A DNA stretch of 64,000 nt from Haematococcus lacustris (Eukaryota; Chlorophyta; Chlorophyceae; Chlamydomonadales; Haematococcaceae), in assembly GCA_030144725.1 (NCBI GenBank), contig JASKMD010000029.1, forward strand, positions 15,038,280-15,102,279. The letters are read 5' to 3'. This document shows, in pieces, positions 23,577-42,278 of the stretch. A program made the position numbers and the translations under genes. The first letter of the stretch is position 1. Each line of letters starts with the position of its first letter. The notes under the pieces were generated by a model. It had not been told where the DNA came from. It did no database searches and worked only from the letters and a program-made list of their open reading frames with translations.

Positions 23577-23811
23577 TGTGTGTCCCCCCTCTTGAGCTGT
23601 CCTCAGCTTACAATTAGTGCATGTTTTGTCATGCCAACTCTACATCATAGCCCTCGGGTCAGGCAATATTGTAGGTGGTAGGCTAAACACTCCACACAGC
23701 CCCACTGTTTGAGTCGGATCTAGTTAGTGGCTGCTAGTGGCTGATAGTGGCTGCTAGTAGGTACTTCTGATCCGGCTCAAATGGTGGCCCTAGTGAGGGA
23801 CAACGAGGCTG
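23577..23811 (+). ncRNA. Candidate Fanzor guide-RNA scaffold (type 1, copy 2)
   Basis: Nearly identical to 17884-18117, including the paired TTTGAGTCGGATC and GATCCGGCTCAAA arms and the TAGTGGCTG repeats. If the element follows the TnpB rule, the guide would be the sequence directly after the element end (from about 23805 into gene E upstream DNA). Confidence 0.55.
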
Positions 23812-23986
23812 ATACTGGGTAGTGGAATCGTTGTCGCTCACCGTTGTTGTCCGACAAAGTGGCGAGGTTGTAGACGCGATCAAATGCTGCAGCGATATGA
23901 TTGGCGCAAGTTGGGTACATGACCGGGTGCTATCCGTACCCACGCCGCGTCCGCGTCGTGCATCGAGAGACGAAGCGTAACGCGCA

Positions 23987-23996
23987 GTGTGACCCG
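23987..23996 (+). promoter_or_regulatory. GTGTGACCCG motif upstream of gene E
   Basis: Exact motif, 89 bp before the ATG of gene E. Confidence 0.5.
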
Positions 23997-24075
23997 CGCG
24001 CCGTCATCCAACCCGCATCGCTAGTCGCACATTCTTCGCGAACCAAACCCCTGCAGCCTACGCTCACTGCATAAA

Positions 24076-24636
24076 ATGGTCGCGTCTGGAAAGTCTGCAC
24101 GTGTGTGTCTGCTGGTTGTCGCGCTGCTTTTAATAACTTTGGTCACAAGCCCCAAGCGCGTCGACGGTGCGTGTAAGCGCGACGGTGAAGTTGTTGTAAA
24201 CACCCTAGCGGGCAGCAGTCAGGTTCTTGACACACAGACAGGTCTGCTGCGCTCTATCTCCCTTTGCGCAGGACGCGAGCTACGCCAAGCTACCGCGCTC
24301 TTGGACCTTGACGACTTCACGGAGGATGGTTACTTCCCTGGTGGCCCAGGACCCGACCTGACGTCTGGCCTGGCTGGAACGGTGAGTCTTGGATTGCCCT
24401 TACAAAGGGGATGCCGGTTACTCACTGCTGTGGAGGAGTGTAGGGGCTAGGATAGGGATACAGGACGGCCTGGAACGGTGAGTTCGGGCGTTGGCTGAAC
24501 CGTTGTCGGTCAGTCCGCAACCACCTGTACCTCGCAGACGGCTGGCGGTCTGGCTGGCGGAACTGGCATCGGTCCTGGTGGAGATGGACCTGGCAATGCC
24601 GGTGTCGGCTCTGCGGGGGCCAGTGTGGGCAAGTGA
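24076..24636 (+). CDS. Gene E: small secreted Gly-rich peptide, most compact family member
   Basis: Exons are 24076-24166, 24272-24381 and 24538-24636 (99 aa), phases 1 and 0. Exon 1 gives MVASGKSARVCLLV and a Leu-rich core ending SPKRVD. Exon 2 opens RELRQATALLDLDDFTED and ends PGPDLTSGLAGT before gtgagt. Exon 3 encodes TAGGLAGGTGIGPGG and ends GNAGVGSAGASVGK then TGA. A TGTAA sequence, the usual polyadenylation signal of volvocalean algae, lies at 24718-24722, about 80 bp past the stop. With short introns and no repeats, this is the cleanest template for the family. The acidic middle contrasts with the Pro/Ser-rich middle of gene A. Confidence 0.8.
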
Positions 24637-25225
24637 GCGGCAGCCGGCTGCAAGCATAAGTTGAGGCCTGTACTTACTTGGCATGCTGCCTGCTGCAGCC
24701 AGCTGCGCAGCACCAGTTGTAAAAGCAATAGCATGTGTGAGGAGCCCATCTTGGTTTTTGTATATCACGTGTGAAGTGTACACCACGTTCCTTGAGATGA
24801 AGTTGAGTTAGGTTTGCCTTGCTGTTGCATGCCTGATGTACCATTTCCCCAAGAACCTTAGAACCTTGTTTGGCATGAACTCTAATTCATTCAGAGAAGT
24901 TGAGTAGCACGGCTGTTGGAAGTACTTGGTGTCCATGCTTGGGTTGCTCATAGCTTTATTACTCATTCTCAGCTTTGTGCTCATTGTTGCGGCATGTGGT
25001 GGTGCAGTTTAACATTGTAGTCAGCAACAACTTCCTTCAAGAATGCCGTCACCATTGCCAGTAGCCAACTTCTTGTCTCTCACAAAGCCCATGCTTGATA
25101 ACCAAGCATATTAGTGAACGTATGCTTATGAAAACCTGTCGCCGCCGCAAAAGTGCAAGCGAGTACGCTCCTTGCGTCCACACCGCCCACGACACCTTCC
25201 ACGACCTCACCGCGCACTCCTTCCT
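24637..25225. other. Intergenic DNA between gene E and the fibrillin-like gene
   Basis: Convergent 3' ends of gene E (+) and the - strand gene. No further coding sequence was seen apart from a possible short extension of the - strand frame below 25226. Confidence 0.4.
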
Positions 25226-32673
<7,448 letters not shown>

Positions 32674-33152
32674 GTTGGCGTCAATCGATTATGACAAGGA
32701 GGCTGTGTGCCGTGGTCTCTGATGTATGGACGATGAGTTGCTACCGCGAGGATGGGTCACGCTAGTCATATATGTAAAATGTCCTGTGAAATGTCGTCCC
32801 CTCGTAGACTGGGTTTTATCACGACTTTTGCAAAGATTTGGAGAAGCAGGATAACTCCTTGAAACTAGACGCAACTTCAACCCTCCCCCATTGTACTGCC
32901 GCCCCTTCCCCCCACCCTTTTCCTTATGCCATGACACACAAACGTTGGATTGGATGTAAGCAGCAGGCAGTGTGTTGTGCCACATGCTCTACCACATTGT
33001 ATATAGAGGGGGAGGGTCAAGTGGTTATCAGTGGAGAGGAAAGCACCCAAGGGCCGCCACCACGGCCGTGACAAGACGTCATCTGCCTACAACAAGACAG
33101 CGTAGGTTGTATTGTCTGTCTTTTCGTCTCAACCACTCGTCTTTGGTTCAGC

Positions 33153-33475
33153 CGGTCCCAACTAACAGAAAACCTACCCCCGGCAATTAAAACGACGCCG
33201 CGTATTAGCCACGTGGTTTCTATTTCTGTGTCGCATATCCCCAGATAGAGGAATCTGTCAGCTATGCGGAGCAAATTGTTTCATTCGAGTACTGTGCAGT
33301 GTGATGAGTGCAATGGCGGCTCAGATCTCGGCAATTAAAGTCATGCGTGTTTTGCTCATGTGGGCCTCGCCGCGAGCGATCGCCGCGACCAACTGGGCCC
33401 AGTCGACCCCGCACACAGTCAGGAACAGTTGCCGCAGTAAAAACCGATTCATGGCATGTCAAATCGAAGTAGTGC
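33153..33475 (+). repeat. 0.3-kb interspersed repeat, copy 1
   Basis: Shares long stretches with 51583-51875 and with the reverse complement of 53795-54118: AACAGAAAACCTAC, AAACGACGCCG, a CCACGTGGTTTCTA box and a conserved GTAAAAAC-containing end. All copies carry a short frame resembling MAAQI...LLMWASPRAIAAT...HTVRNS. It could be a SINE, a solo element or an exon-bearing fragment. Confidence 0.75.
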
Positions 33476-36400
33476 TGGTCCTGCAACTAGGTTGAGCTCC
33501 TCTCAGACATTGCTACAAACACTCATACTCAGACAAGCCAAAAGCTCACTTTGGTCTGTGACCCCCAACTCCCTTAGCCGATCTCAGGACCGGGGCCATG
33601 CAGTCAGTGACACAACTCCACACCATGACCGAATCAGGACTCGGCTCCTCTGAGAGTTACACTCCCCTACATGCCATCCACCTGCGTGCAAAGTTTCATA
33701 GCTCAACTGCCACCCCACAGCCCCGTAGCCCTGATTCTGCTTGGAGAACATGATGTCACTTTGAAGATGTCAAACTGATAAAGCTTAAAATAAAACTGAT
33801 AAAGCTTAGAAGAAATGTAAGATAGCAAACGAAATGAGTAAGGACGCCTCGACTAGCAGCAAGCAAGGCAAAGCTGATACCCGTCACCAGTATGGTGCCG
33901 GCCTTCAGATGCCGATGGCAGTGAGCTGAGAATACCTCCAGACTTGGGTGCCCGTGATTACATCGGACAGCTGGTAAGGTCTTCTAAGCTGCCGCCGCAG
34001 CATCCCAATTCACTACAAATACCCAACCCCCATGCAACCATGCCAAAACTATTATGCAAGTCGCAGAATACACACACAAATCCATCCACAGTGACCAGGT
34101 CACATCAATCATCATCCACCAACCACCATCTACCGTGACACAACCACCTTTCATGCTTGCATAGCTAGTCCATGTCACGCATTCCGCACAGTCACGCTCA
34201 TGGTTGTGACAGCCTGGGTTGTTTAACGTGCGGTTTGTTTCAACAAATGCGCCAATGGGTCAAGAACAAACATTTCATGTCGTGTTTCCTCTAGGTGCAG
34301 CGGGTGCAACACAGTGGAGGACACAGTGGAGGAGGGGGGGGTGTAACCCGGTTATACCTTAGTGTGCGCCGACCCAAATTGTGTATTCGGCGAGAAGCGA
34401 ACATGAATATATGCTTCCATCACCCCGTCTAGGTGCCCTGCACGCCCGGCAGGCATCGCGATGGGTGTTTGCCGGACATTCCATTTGTGCACAACCCGCT
34501 CACTGCGCTAGATAGATGGGGTCACAGGGATGCGGCTCACCGTGCCAAGGAGACCCTTCTCGCCGCTGTGATTTGTTCGCGGGCACATGTGGCAGTACGC
34601 GAGCAAAGACTCCAATGGCTAGCGCTGATGGTCAGATGACGCGCGTTGATTTACAGCTACCAATGTGACAAACGCTATCGAAAAAGATGCAGTATTAAGA
34701 AAGTACTTGCATGCATATCACCAACCCCATGTTGGGAGCGCCTGACTCACAGCTAATCCACACACGCACGGAAACACACAGGCTGGAGCGCTACTTGACC
34801 CCTGCTGGTCCTGCAACTGCGACTGGACATGTTGCTACATCAGTTGCTGGCCCTGCAGCTGCTTCTTTGGGGCATTATAGCTACCACTCTGATGATGAGC
34901 ACCTAGCCGTGCTTCTTGCATGCGCCGTGTTGCTTGGCCTTACCTAACCCTTACCCAAGCCCTGGTGTTGAATATCCTCGGCAGTATGCACTCATTTTAC
35001 AAAAGTTGCACTTGCAGGGAAGCTACGGTCAATCGTCGGCAATCAAGTACAGGACGCCCCTGATGCACACCGAATGCCTCAGCCAGTGATGAAGTAATTC
35101 CGGCTCCTGCACCGCACCCTACAATACCTGTTTGCCTAATCAACATCTGCATTTCGCATACAAGAACACAACCACGCGAGACACACCACATGTCAACAGT
35201 AATCACGCCACCACACAATTAGCACGGTGCGACACACAACTCTGCAACGAGCGTAGACGAAGCCGGACCCGGACGCGGAGAAAGACATGCAGTACACCAA
35301 ACACTCATCACGACCTGCACCTGCATGCACCATCGCCCTCCCCACTACCTTCATTGATCATGACTTTGCTGCAGTCACTACACATCACTGTAAATAAAAA
35401 GACACTGCATCCGTTGTGCGCAGCTGTCCAAGCCACTGGTCACAAACCGAGGGTCGCGATGGAGCTGCACCACCCAATACCAAAGCATCTGCTGCATAAT
35501 GAACCTGAATGTGATGCGCTGCTGTCATGTGCTGTGCGGTGGAGGTGTCGACAAGAGCAACAACAGCATACACGCATACATGGGACACTGCCACTACTGC
35601 TATGGATGAACAATACACAAGGCAGCAACTGGTGCTTGCACACAAGGGGATTGGCAGGCCTCACACTCTCAACCACTCCCGACACAACCCCTCTCACTCC
35701 CCAAACTGTGTGTGACAGTTGGGGCCCATCCGTTGTTGCCTAGCTCTGCACCTGGGCCTTGAATGCAGTCAATGCAAGGAGGCAGGCTCAGTGCCTTGTC
35801 GCAGCACCCCAGCCTGACCCTGACCTGACCTGGCCAACCCTAGCCGGGCTACAGCACTGGACCTGGCCTGACCTGCCCCAGCAAGCCCCCTCCTTTCCCC
35901 TGCTCACAGCTGGTGGTCCTAGCGCTGCCTCCTGCATCAACTTGGCTAGTGTGGGTCGCTGTGTGTGTTGATGCTGCCCAGGTGCAGGAGGCACTGCTGC
36001 CTCATCTCATGCTGCCTGACCTGTGCAGCGCTATGGTTGTGGTAGGCGTGCAGGCAGTGTGCCCAGTTCAGCTTGCTGCATGTGTTGACAGCACCGGGTG
36101 CGGGGGACCTGACCCCTCACACTGCCTGACCTCTGACCTGTGCAACGCTGTGGTTGCGAGGGGCATGCGGGCTGTGTGCCAAGGGCTGTGCGCAGCAACT
36201 AATTATGCGTGGAGCAGTGGGAGGCACCTAGACCATGCACCTGCAAGTGCTCATCAGTAATGTGTGGGACCCACCTGGCCTGGCCTGGCCCGGCCTTGCA
36301 TGTAGTGTTTACCACTGCCGTTCCCCTGCTACCTCCAGCTTCTCTGCCAGGTTGCTGCAACTGCCATGGCACTGCCACAACTGCCGCATTGCATACTGCA

Positions 36401-36528
36401 CACGAGCCCAACTGGGTCGAGACAGCCGACACTGACCCCCTACTAGCAGGCGCTACCGCATTCCTGCCAGAGTGTGTCAGGCCATGACAGCACCTAGCCC
36501 ACCCTTGGCCTGCCCCTCCCTCCCTCCT
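33476..36528. other. Three kb without a recognisable gene
   Basis: Less GC-rich than the rest, with scattered short frames (for example 35132-35743 on +). None shows a known domain or a consistent exon chain. 35,750-36,500 is GC-rich with Pro/Ala frames on both strands. Confidence 0.45.
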
Positions 36529-37457
36529 TCAGGGACAGGGCCCTGAGCTAGCCTTGCACCGCAGCCCTGCCCGCCGGCGCGCTGCCGCCGCCAGTCGCTG
36601 CCGCAGCACTCCCAACACACGGGCGGGCAGGCTGGAGGCGTCCATGTAGGCGGCTGGGGAGGGTGCGGCGCGGTACAAGGCCACCTCCATGGCCCGCGTC
36701 AAGGCCAGCCGAGTGGGGGGAGGCAGCTGGGGGCAGCGGGCTTGTAGGATTTGAGTGATGCCGCGCGCAATGCCCAAGCGGTGAGGCAGGTCTGCGGCAG
36801 ACTGCCAGGCTGGGGCGGGCGGGGGGGCTGGCAGGCAGATAGTGGAGGAAGAAGCTTGTTGTACGCCAGGCTTGCGCGCTGAGGTGGACGTGGCGGCGCT
36901 GGTGGCAGTGTCAGGCTGGAGGGCGAGGGGGAGGGCAGGCCGGGGGGGGCGATGTGGGGGAGGGGCTCCTGGGGGCTGTGGGGCAGGGAGGAGGGGGTGA
37001 GCACGAGCCTGAGGTAGAGGTAGCCGGTGAGGCAGCCAGGGGGGTGGGAGGGTGAGCAGGGTGTGTCGAATCCGCCTGGTGCTGGTACGCCGGCAGCAGG
37101 CCCAGTGGCTGCCAGAAGGCCACAGGCACCCCTATCACCGTGGCCTGCTGTGAGCTGCAGCCATAGGCCTTGCACCTTGCACTGCCGCTGCTGCTAGGGG
37201 GCCAGGAGCTGCAGGTGCCTGCTGCAGCAGCAAGCTGCGCATGGGAAGGCGGTGTTGCCCAGGTGGGGAGCAACGAGGGTGCATGTGGAGGGAGGGGGCA
37301 AGCTGTGGCGTGAAGTACGTGACCTGGGTAGGGGGCCGGCATGGGCGCCAGGGAGAACAGGCCATGTGGGGCGGGCATACCCCATAAGCCCCAGCTCCAC
37401 GCCAGCGGGGCTGCGGGGGGTTGGGCGTAGCTCATGGGTGGCCAGGCAGGCCAGCAC
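36529..37457 (-). CDS. Possible KIX-like, Pro-rich protein (transcription co-factor type)
   Basis: The last part of the - strand frame (about 36790 to 36570) reads LGIARGITQILQARCPQL, then LALTRAMEVALYRAAPS, AAYMDASSLPARVLGVL and RQRLAAAARRR. Three amphipathic helices of this spacing resemble the KIX fold of co-activators such as Mediator 15 and CBP relatives. Upstream on the same strand (37435 to 36911) is a Pro/Ala/Ser-rich frame starting MSYAQPPAAPLAWSWG, with ATVIGVPVAFWQPLGLL. Long Pro-rich linkers plus KIX suit a transcription co-factor, but exon boundaries are unresolved and the similarity is from memory of the fold. Confidence 0.35.
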
Positions 37458-38321
37458 GGCTCTAATACTGGCTGCTCAGGCTGGGCATGGGCTGGCTGGC
37501 TGGTACAGGTCTGGGCCTGATGAGGGACAAGTGTCGAGCCGTCCTCACCCTGGCTCTTGAGAGCGTGAGGTGGGACAGGCAGTGGGCCTGCAACATTGCA
37601 TGGAGAATATCACAGGTCGGTTTGGTAAACCTGCTCATCACTTGGAGGAACAGGACCTGCATGGCCCTAGCCGGCTGCTTCCCTGACCCTCTCGTGCGTG
37701 ACCTGTAGATACTTGCGAAGGGAAGATGGGGTCACGGGTGGAACAGAGAGGAGTGGATAGAAATCGGCGCGGATGTTGTGGTTACTCCGACCACATCGGT
37801 TGAAACACTGTGACGATACTGCTCAAGCCTCAGGTGCGACACCCGCTTACCCGATAGCCGACGGCGCTTTCGATTGCAGCCAGCATCTCCTTCTGTGTCG
37901 GTCGGAGGCCACAGAATGTGCGGGCCGGACATTAGCCGTTAGCCCCTCGTATGCCACAGAAGGAGGCTGGTGTGCGAGGATAAGGATAGGACGATGTACT
38001 GAAGATTTGTGAGATGAATCTCGACTGCCACCGAACGGGTTGAAGGCCTCGCGACTGGTTGATGAGGCACCCGTAGTGCTTTCAGTGTAATCGCGGCTGC
38101 GATAGAAACCCAGAGAAGCTGGGACCTGAGCGTGGTTGATGTCAGCGCTTCTTTCTACAGAGGTGCACGCTACTGCTGAGTATGGTCCGGTAGCTTGGTA
38201 AATTGGTCACTTGTATTAGTATTTGTTTTTTGTGTATACTTTGTGTATTTGTTTTTTGTGTATGTGTGTGACAAACACGAAAATCCTTAGTATATGTTGC
38301 TGCCTCGCGTTGCTATTGTTT
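37458..38321. other. Intergenic DNA upstream of type-2 Fanzor copy 1
   Basis: No gene recognised. 38220-38275 is T-rich with repeated TTTTTTGTGTAT units, possibly the promoter side of the Fanzor-like gene. Confidence 0.4.
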
Positions 38322-39802
38322 ATGGCGAGGAAGAAGAGACGAGCCGGTGTGGGTGGGCCTAGAGCAGTGCCGGAGGACCTTGGTTGTGTTTATGGTGGCT
38401 GCAGGTGGCCAACCGATGGGATGCATTGCTACCTGACCCTCGCCGACAGAAGCTCGCCAGCCCCAAGCACAGATTCGCACAGACCGTGGACACCGATGGA
38501 GTCGCCATCAGCGTGATGTTCCTGCGGCCCAAGCCTGCAGCGCCACCCGCAGAGCTGCCGCGGATGGCCAAGGGCATGGGCGCAGTCAACCCGCTGGGCA
38601 CCTCCACGCAGAGTGGCTTGGCGTGGACCCGGGCAAGACGAACATGGCCACGGTGGCGCACGAGGAGCGCAGCGCTGCTGGCACAGTGGTGTCGGTGCGG
38701 CACTGGACGCTTACAGCAGGTCAATACTACCGGGACAGCGGCATCACGCGGCAGGCCCAGGCGACCAAGATCTGGCTGGCCCAGGTGAAGACGCAGCTCA
38801 CAGCCCTGTCACATGTCAGCAGCAAGCCCAGCTCGCTGGCCTCGTACCGGCGGTTCGCCGACACCGTCCTGACGACGTACGACGCCGTGTGGGCAGAGGT
38901 CTCAAAGCAGCGCAAGGCCAACGCCAAGTTCAGGCTGTACTGTGGCAAGATGCGCGTGGTGGCTTCGTTCTGGGCCAAGGTAAGGCCCAATAACCCTAAC
39001 CCACGAGCTAGGCAGCCTGGCCAGCTGCTGCTGTTGTTGCCTCTGTTGCTGCTGCTATACCTGACCTGACACATGTTTGCCAATGTGTCTTGCTATATGT
39101 GGCTGCAGGTCAACATGCAGGCAAAGAAGCTGTGGCCGGACTGCATCTTGGCCCTGGCCTATGGGGCAGCTGGCTTCAATGGCAGCGACACCATTGGCTG
39201 CAGGGGTATCCCTGTCAGCCAGATGCAGAAGGAGGCAGTGAAGCAGTTCAGGCCAGGGCGTGTGGTGCTGGTGGATGAGTTCCGAACCAGCCGGGTCAGC
39301 TCAGCCGACAACACCCCCAGTGAGACCATCCTTGACACGCCGCCTGAGTCCTTCAGGTGAGGGGGTCGAGGATAGGGAGTTGTTGGCAGTGTTACAAATG
39401 TGCATTGCCCCATGTGTCCATGCAGGTGGCTGCGGCCAGTGAAAAGCATGGCAAAGCGATCCCAAGCCCGGGGCTTGATGTGCTCAACAAACATCAACAA
39501 CATCACCAGGTAAGCATTGACCCAACCCTACACATGTGCATGACATGAGCATATCCCACATGAATTGACACATGAATTGACGTCATGCATCTCCCACACC
39601 CATGTGCAGGTTCTATGACCGGGACGTGTCAGCTGCGCTGAACATCCGCCGCTGTGCAATCGGCCCAGGGCCACGTCCCACTGAGCTGTGCTACTGGACT
39701 AACCGCCCAGCCATGCCAAAGCCAGGCCAGCCAGGCCAGGATTGGGTGGAGATACCCGACAAGCCCCTGTTGCGCAAATGGCAGCGCCAGTTGCAGCAAT
39801 AG
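38322..39802 (+). pseudogene. Type-2 Fanzor-like gene, copy 1 (N-terminal half deleted, one frameshift)
   Basis: An ATG at 38322 gives MARKKRRAG, an NLS-like start, but the sequence then passes directly to a mid-protein exon at 38405 (VANRWDALLPD, FAQTVDTDGVAISVMF). Near 38,600 the frame changes before RuvC-I, WLGVDPGKTNMAT (Asp codon 38626-38628). Exons 39109-39356 (RuvC-II VLVDEFRTSRVS), 39426-39509 and 39610-39802 (RuvC-III RFYDRDVSAALNIRR, then TELCYW) follow with correct phases and gtaagg/gtgagg/gtaagc donors. The catalytic core is therefore nearly complete, while exons equivalent to 45,857-47,030 of the other copy are absent. It is an internally deleted, probably inactive derivative. 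It is clearly a different subfamily from type 1, with a different intron layout and a shorter C-terminus. Confidence 0.7.
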
Positions 39803-40040
39803 CCAGCTACAGCTCAAGACAATCCCAACATAAAGACAATAAACCCCTCACAAAGGGGATGTGTGTGGCACAGGCACAGGCACCGGCACAGGCACACACA
39901 CCAGAAGGCTGAGCTGAAGTCTTACTAACAGTAGCCTTTACAATGGTGAGCTCGCAGCCTGGTTTGATTCCAACTCATGCTCTATTTTGGGTGTAGCATG
40001 AGGGCTGTGGGGTTCACGAGTTGTATGACAGGCTGTATGT
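39803..40040 (+). ncRNA. Candidate guide-RNA scaffold of type-2 Fanzor (copy 1)
   Basis: Non-coding but conserved with 47755-48025. CCCCT (39844-39848) pairs with AGGGG (39854-39858) around a CACAA loop. GTGTGTG (39861-39867) pairs with CACACAC (39893-39899). CAGAAGGCTGAGCTGAAGT and a GCATGAGGGCTGT block follow in both copies. The interior of the second stem differs between copies while the stem is kept, suggesting an RNA structure under constraint. Confidence 0.5.
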
Positions 40041-40067
40041 ATAGTGTATCATATCCAGGCCTTGTCC

Positions 40068-40163
40068 CATCCCATGTCACATCCCCGACCGCTTCTTGCG
40101 GGGCTCATCAACTATTAAACCATGGGGATGATAAGCAGGCCACATGGGATGTGACATGGGATG
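40068..40163. repeat. Perfect 18-bp inverted repeat
   Basis: CATCCCATGTCACATCCC at 40068-40085 is exactly complementary to 40146-40163, with a 60-base loop. It is absent from the other type-2 copy, so it belongs to the flanking DNA or to another small element. Confidence 0.85.
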
Positions 40164-40905
40164 ACAATGATGAGCAGCCCGAGTGGGGTGTTGGCATGAA
40201 GTTTGGCACATAGCCCAAAGAAGTGATTGTTGCATTGGGGTTTGAGGGATATTTCGTAGTTCGTCAACACCCAGTACCGGGCATTTCATGTAAGACTAGA
40301 AACCTCATGTATTTTGTACATATTGTCATAATCCGAACTGTTCGTTGGGGTACCCAGTGACAAATCATCAAGGACCCAGCACTGAGTCGCATCCTTAGGT
40401 CGTGACCGGCACCATTGCTTCCAATCATATGGAAGACGTTGGGATGGTGATCTTTAGGTATTGCCAACTGCGTGAGTAACGGAACAAAGGAGTGCCCCTG
40501 AGCTTCCCTTCAGCAGTCATGAAGCCACTTGAGAAATCCGATCACTCTACAACTTCTCAGCCCACCCACAAGCCGCCCTCGCCCCGCTGCAGCCGCACAT
40601 TCAGCTGAGCTAAGCTGGCCAGGGCTGCCTGCCAATCAAACTGCGCCAGGGGCCCTGCCCAGACCAGTCACGGCATCGTTGGGCAGACATCAGACAGCAC
40701 ACCCCAGGCCGCCCTGCACACGGGAGTTCGGCCTCAGCCACCCAGTGAGGGCATCAGACAACATAACTCAGGCCGCCCTGCACAGGCAGCCCCAGCCGGG
40801 CAGCAGCCAACAGGCCCTAGCCAGGCATCAGCCCACAGTGCTCAGGCCGCCCTGCTCACCGCCCTGCACTGTGTACAGGGAGTAGGAGTGGGGCCCCAGC
40901 CGCCC

Positions 40906-42242
40906 TTAGTGGCTCATCTCCCACATCAACTCCACCAGCTCCGCCACGGGCAGCGTGCCCTGCAGCAGCACCTGGCGCAACCCCTCCCCGCCATCCCCCT
41001 CCTCGCAGACTGCCAAGCCCTGGCCCCCTGCTCTCCGCCCCGCCTCCGCCTCCGCCTGGCCATTGGGTGGGGTGCCGTGCTTGTCCTCCGCGCTGGCATG
41101 GCTGGCCTGCTGGGCTTGGCTGGCTTGGTGTGCTGCTGGTCCAGCCGGCTGCAGCACGTGCCACAACAGCCACAGCGCCTTCTTGTAGTGGGCGCTGCCG
41201 GCTTCACTGTCGCTGGACAAGCACCTGGCCACAGCAGCAGCCACGTCAGGGCTGCAGGTGAGCTTTGCATCAGCCCACAAGCAGCACGGTGGAAGTGGAG
41301 GAGCACTACATCACCACATCGGTGCTGGTTACTTGTTTGTTTGCCCAGTTGCAGGCGCAGGTCAAAACACATGGCGCGACGAAAACTACAGCATTACACA
41401 TGGCAGGGCTTGCCTGCTTGTCACTTGCACAACACTGGGAAGTGTTCCCAGCCCAGCGCTACCTTACACAGTGCTGACCACAGACCTGCACCTTCCCTTG
41501 GCCTTCCGCCTTTCCTGAGCCCTCTCCCTGACCCTGACCCTGACCCTGACCCTGATTGCAGTGCGACTAGAACTGCACTGATCCCCCTCCCCCTCCCCCT
41601 CCCCCTCCCCCTCCCCCTCCCCCTCCCCCTCCCCCTCCCCCTCCCCCTCCCCCTCCCCCTCCCCCTCCCCCTCCCCCTCCCCCTCCCCCTCCCCCTCCCC
41701 CTCCCCCTCCCCCTCCCCCTCCCCCTCCCCCTCCCCCTCCCCCTCCCCCTCCCCCTCCCCCTCCCCCTCCCCCTCCCCCTCCCCCTCCCCCTCCCCCTCC
41801 CTTGCGCCCCTTTGCCTGCCCAAGGCCCCCCCCGCACCTGGCATGCAGCGCGGCCTCCAGCTGCAGGGCCACCTCCAGCATCCCCACCGCCTGCTGCACT
41901 GGCTGCAGGCAGGTGGTGAGGAGGCTGACGCTGCTGTCGCGCAGCACACTGCCCAGGGAGGTGAAGGACAGCAGCGCCACCTGGGACTGAGCAGGGGCTG
42001 GGGCTGGGGCAGGGGCTGGCGTCAGAGCAGGGGCTGAGACTGGGGTCGTGCCTGTCTCTCCCGGCAATGCCTGCAGGGGCAGAGGCTGTGTGGGCGGCGG
42101 CTGGCCCTGCCCGCTGCACCCTGTCCCCCCCTCCTCCTTGATGTCCCTGCTGCTGGCAGCTTGTAAGGGTGGCGCCCCCCCCTCCTCCTGCCTTACTGCT
42201 GCCCTGCAGTAATGGCTGTGACTCTGAGATGCGACGAGGGGT

Positions 42243-42278
<36 letters not shown>

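Larger units (their letters stand above)
20101..23811 (+). mobile_element. Type-1 Fanzor element, copy 2
   Basis: Same boundaries as copy 1 (TGGCGTTGGGG to GACAACGAGGCTG) and very high identity in exons, introns and the 3' region. No exact target duplication was found. GAGGTTGATGGCTGGG to the left and GAGGCTGATACTGGG at the right resemble each other and may be a decayed duplication. It ends 264 bp before the ATG of gene E, much as copy 1 ends 239 bp before gene D. Confidence 0.75.
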
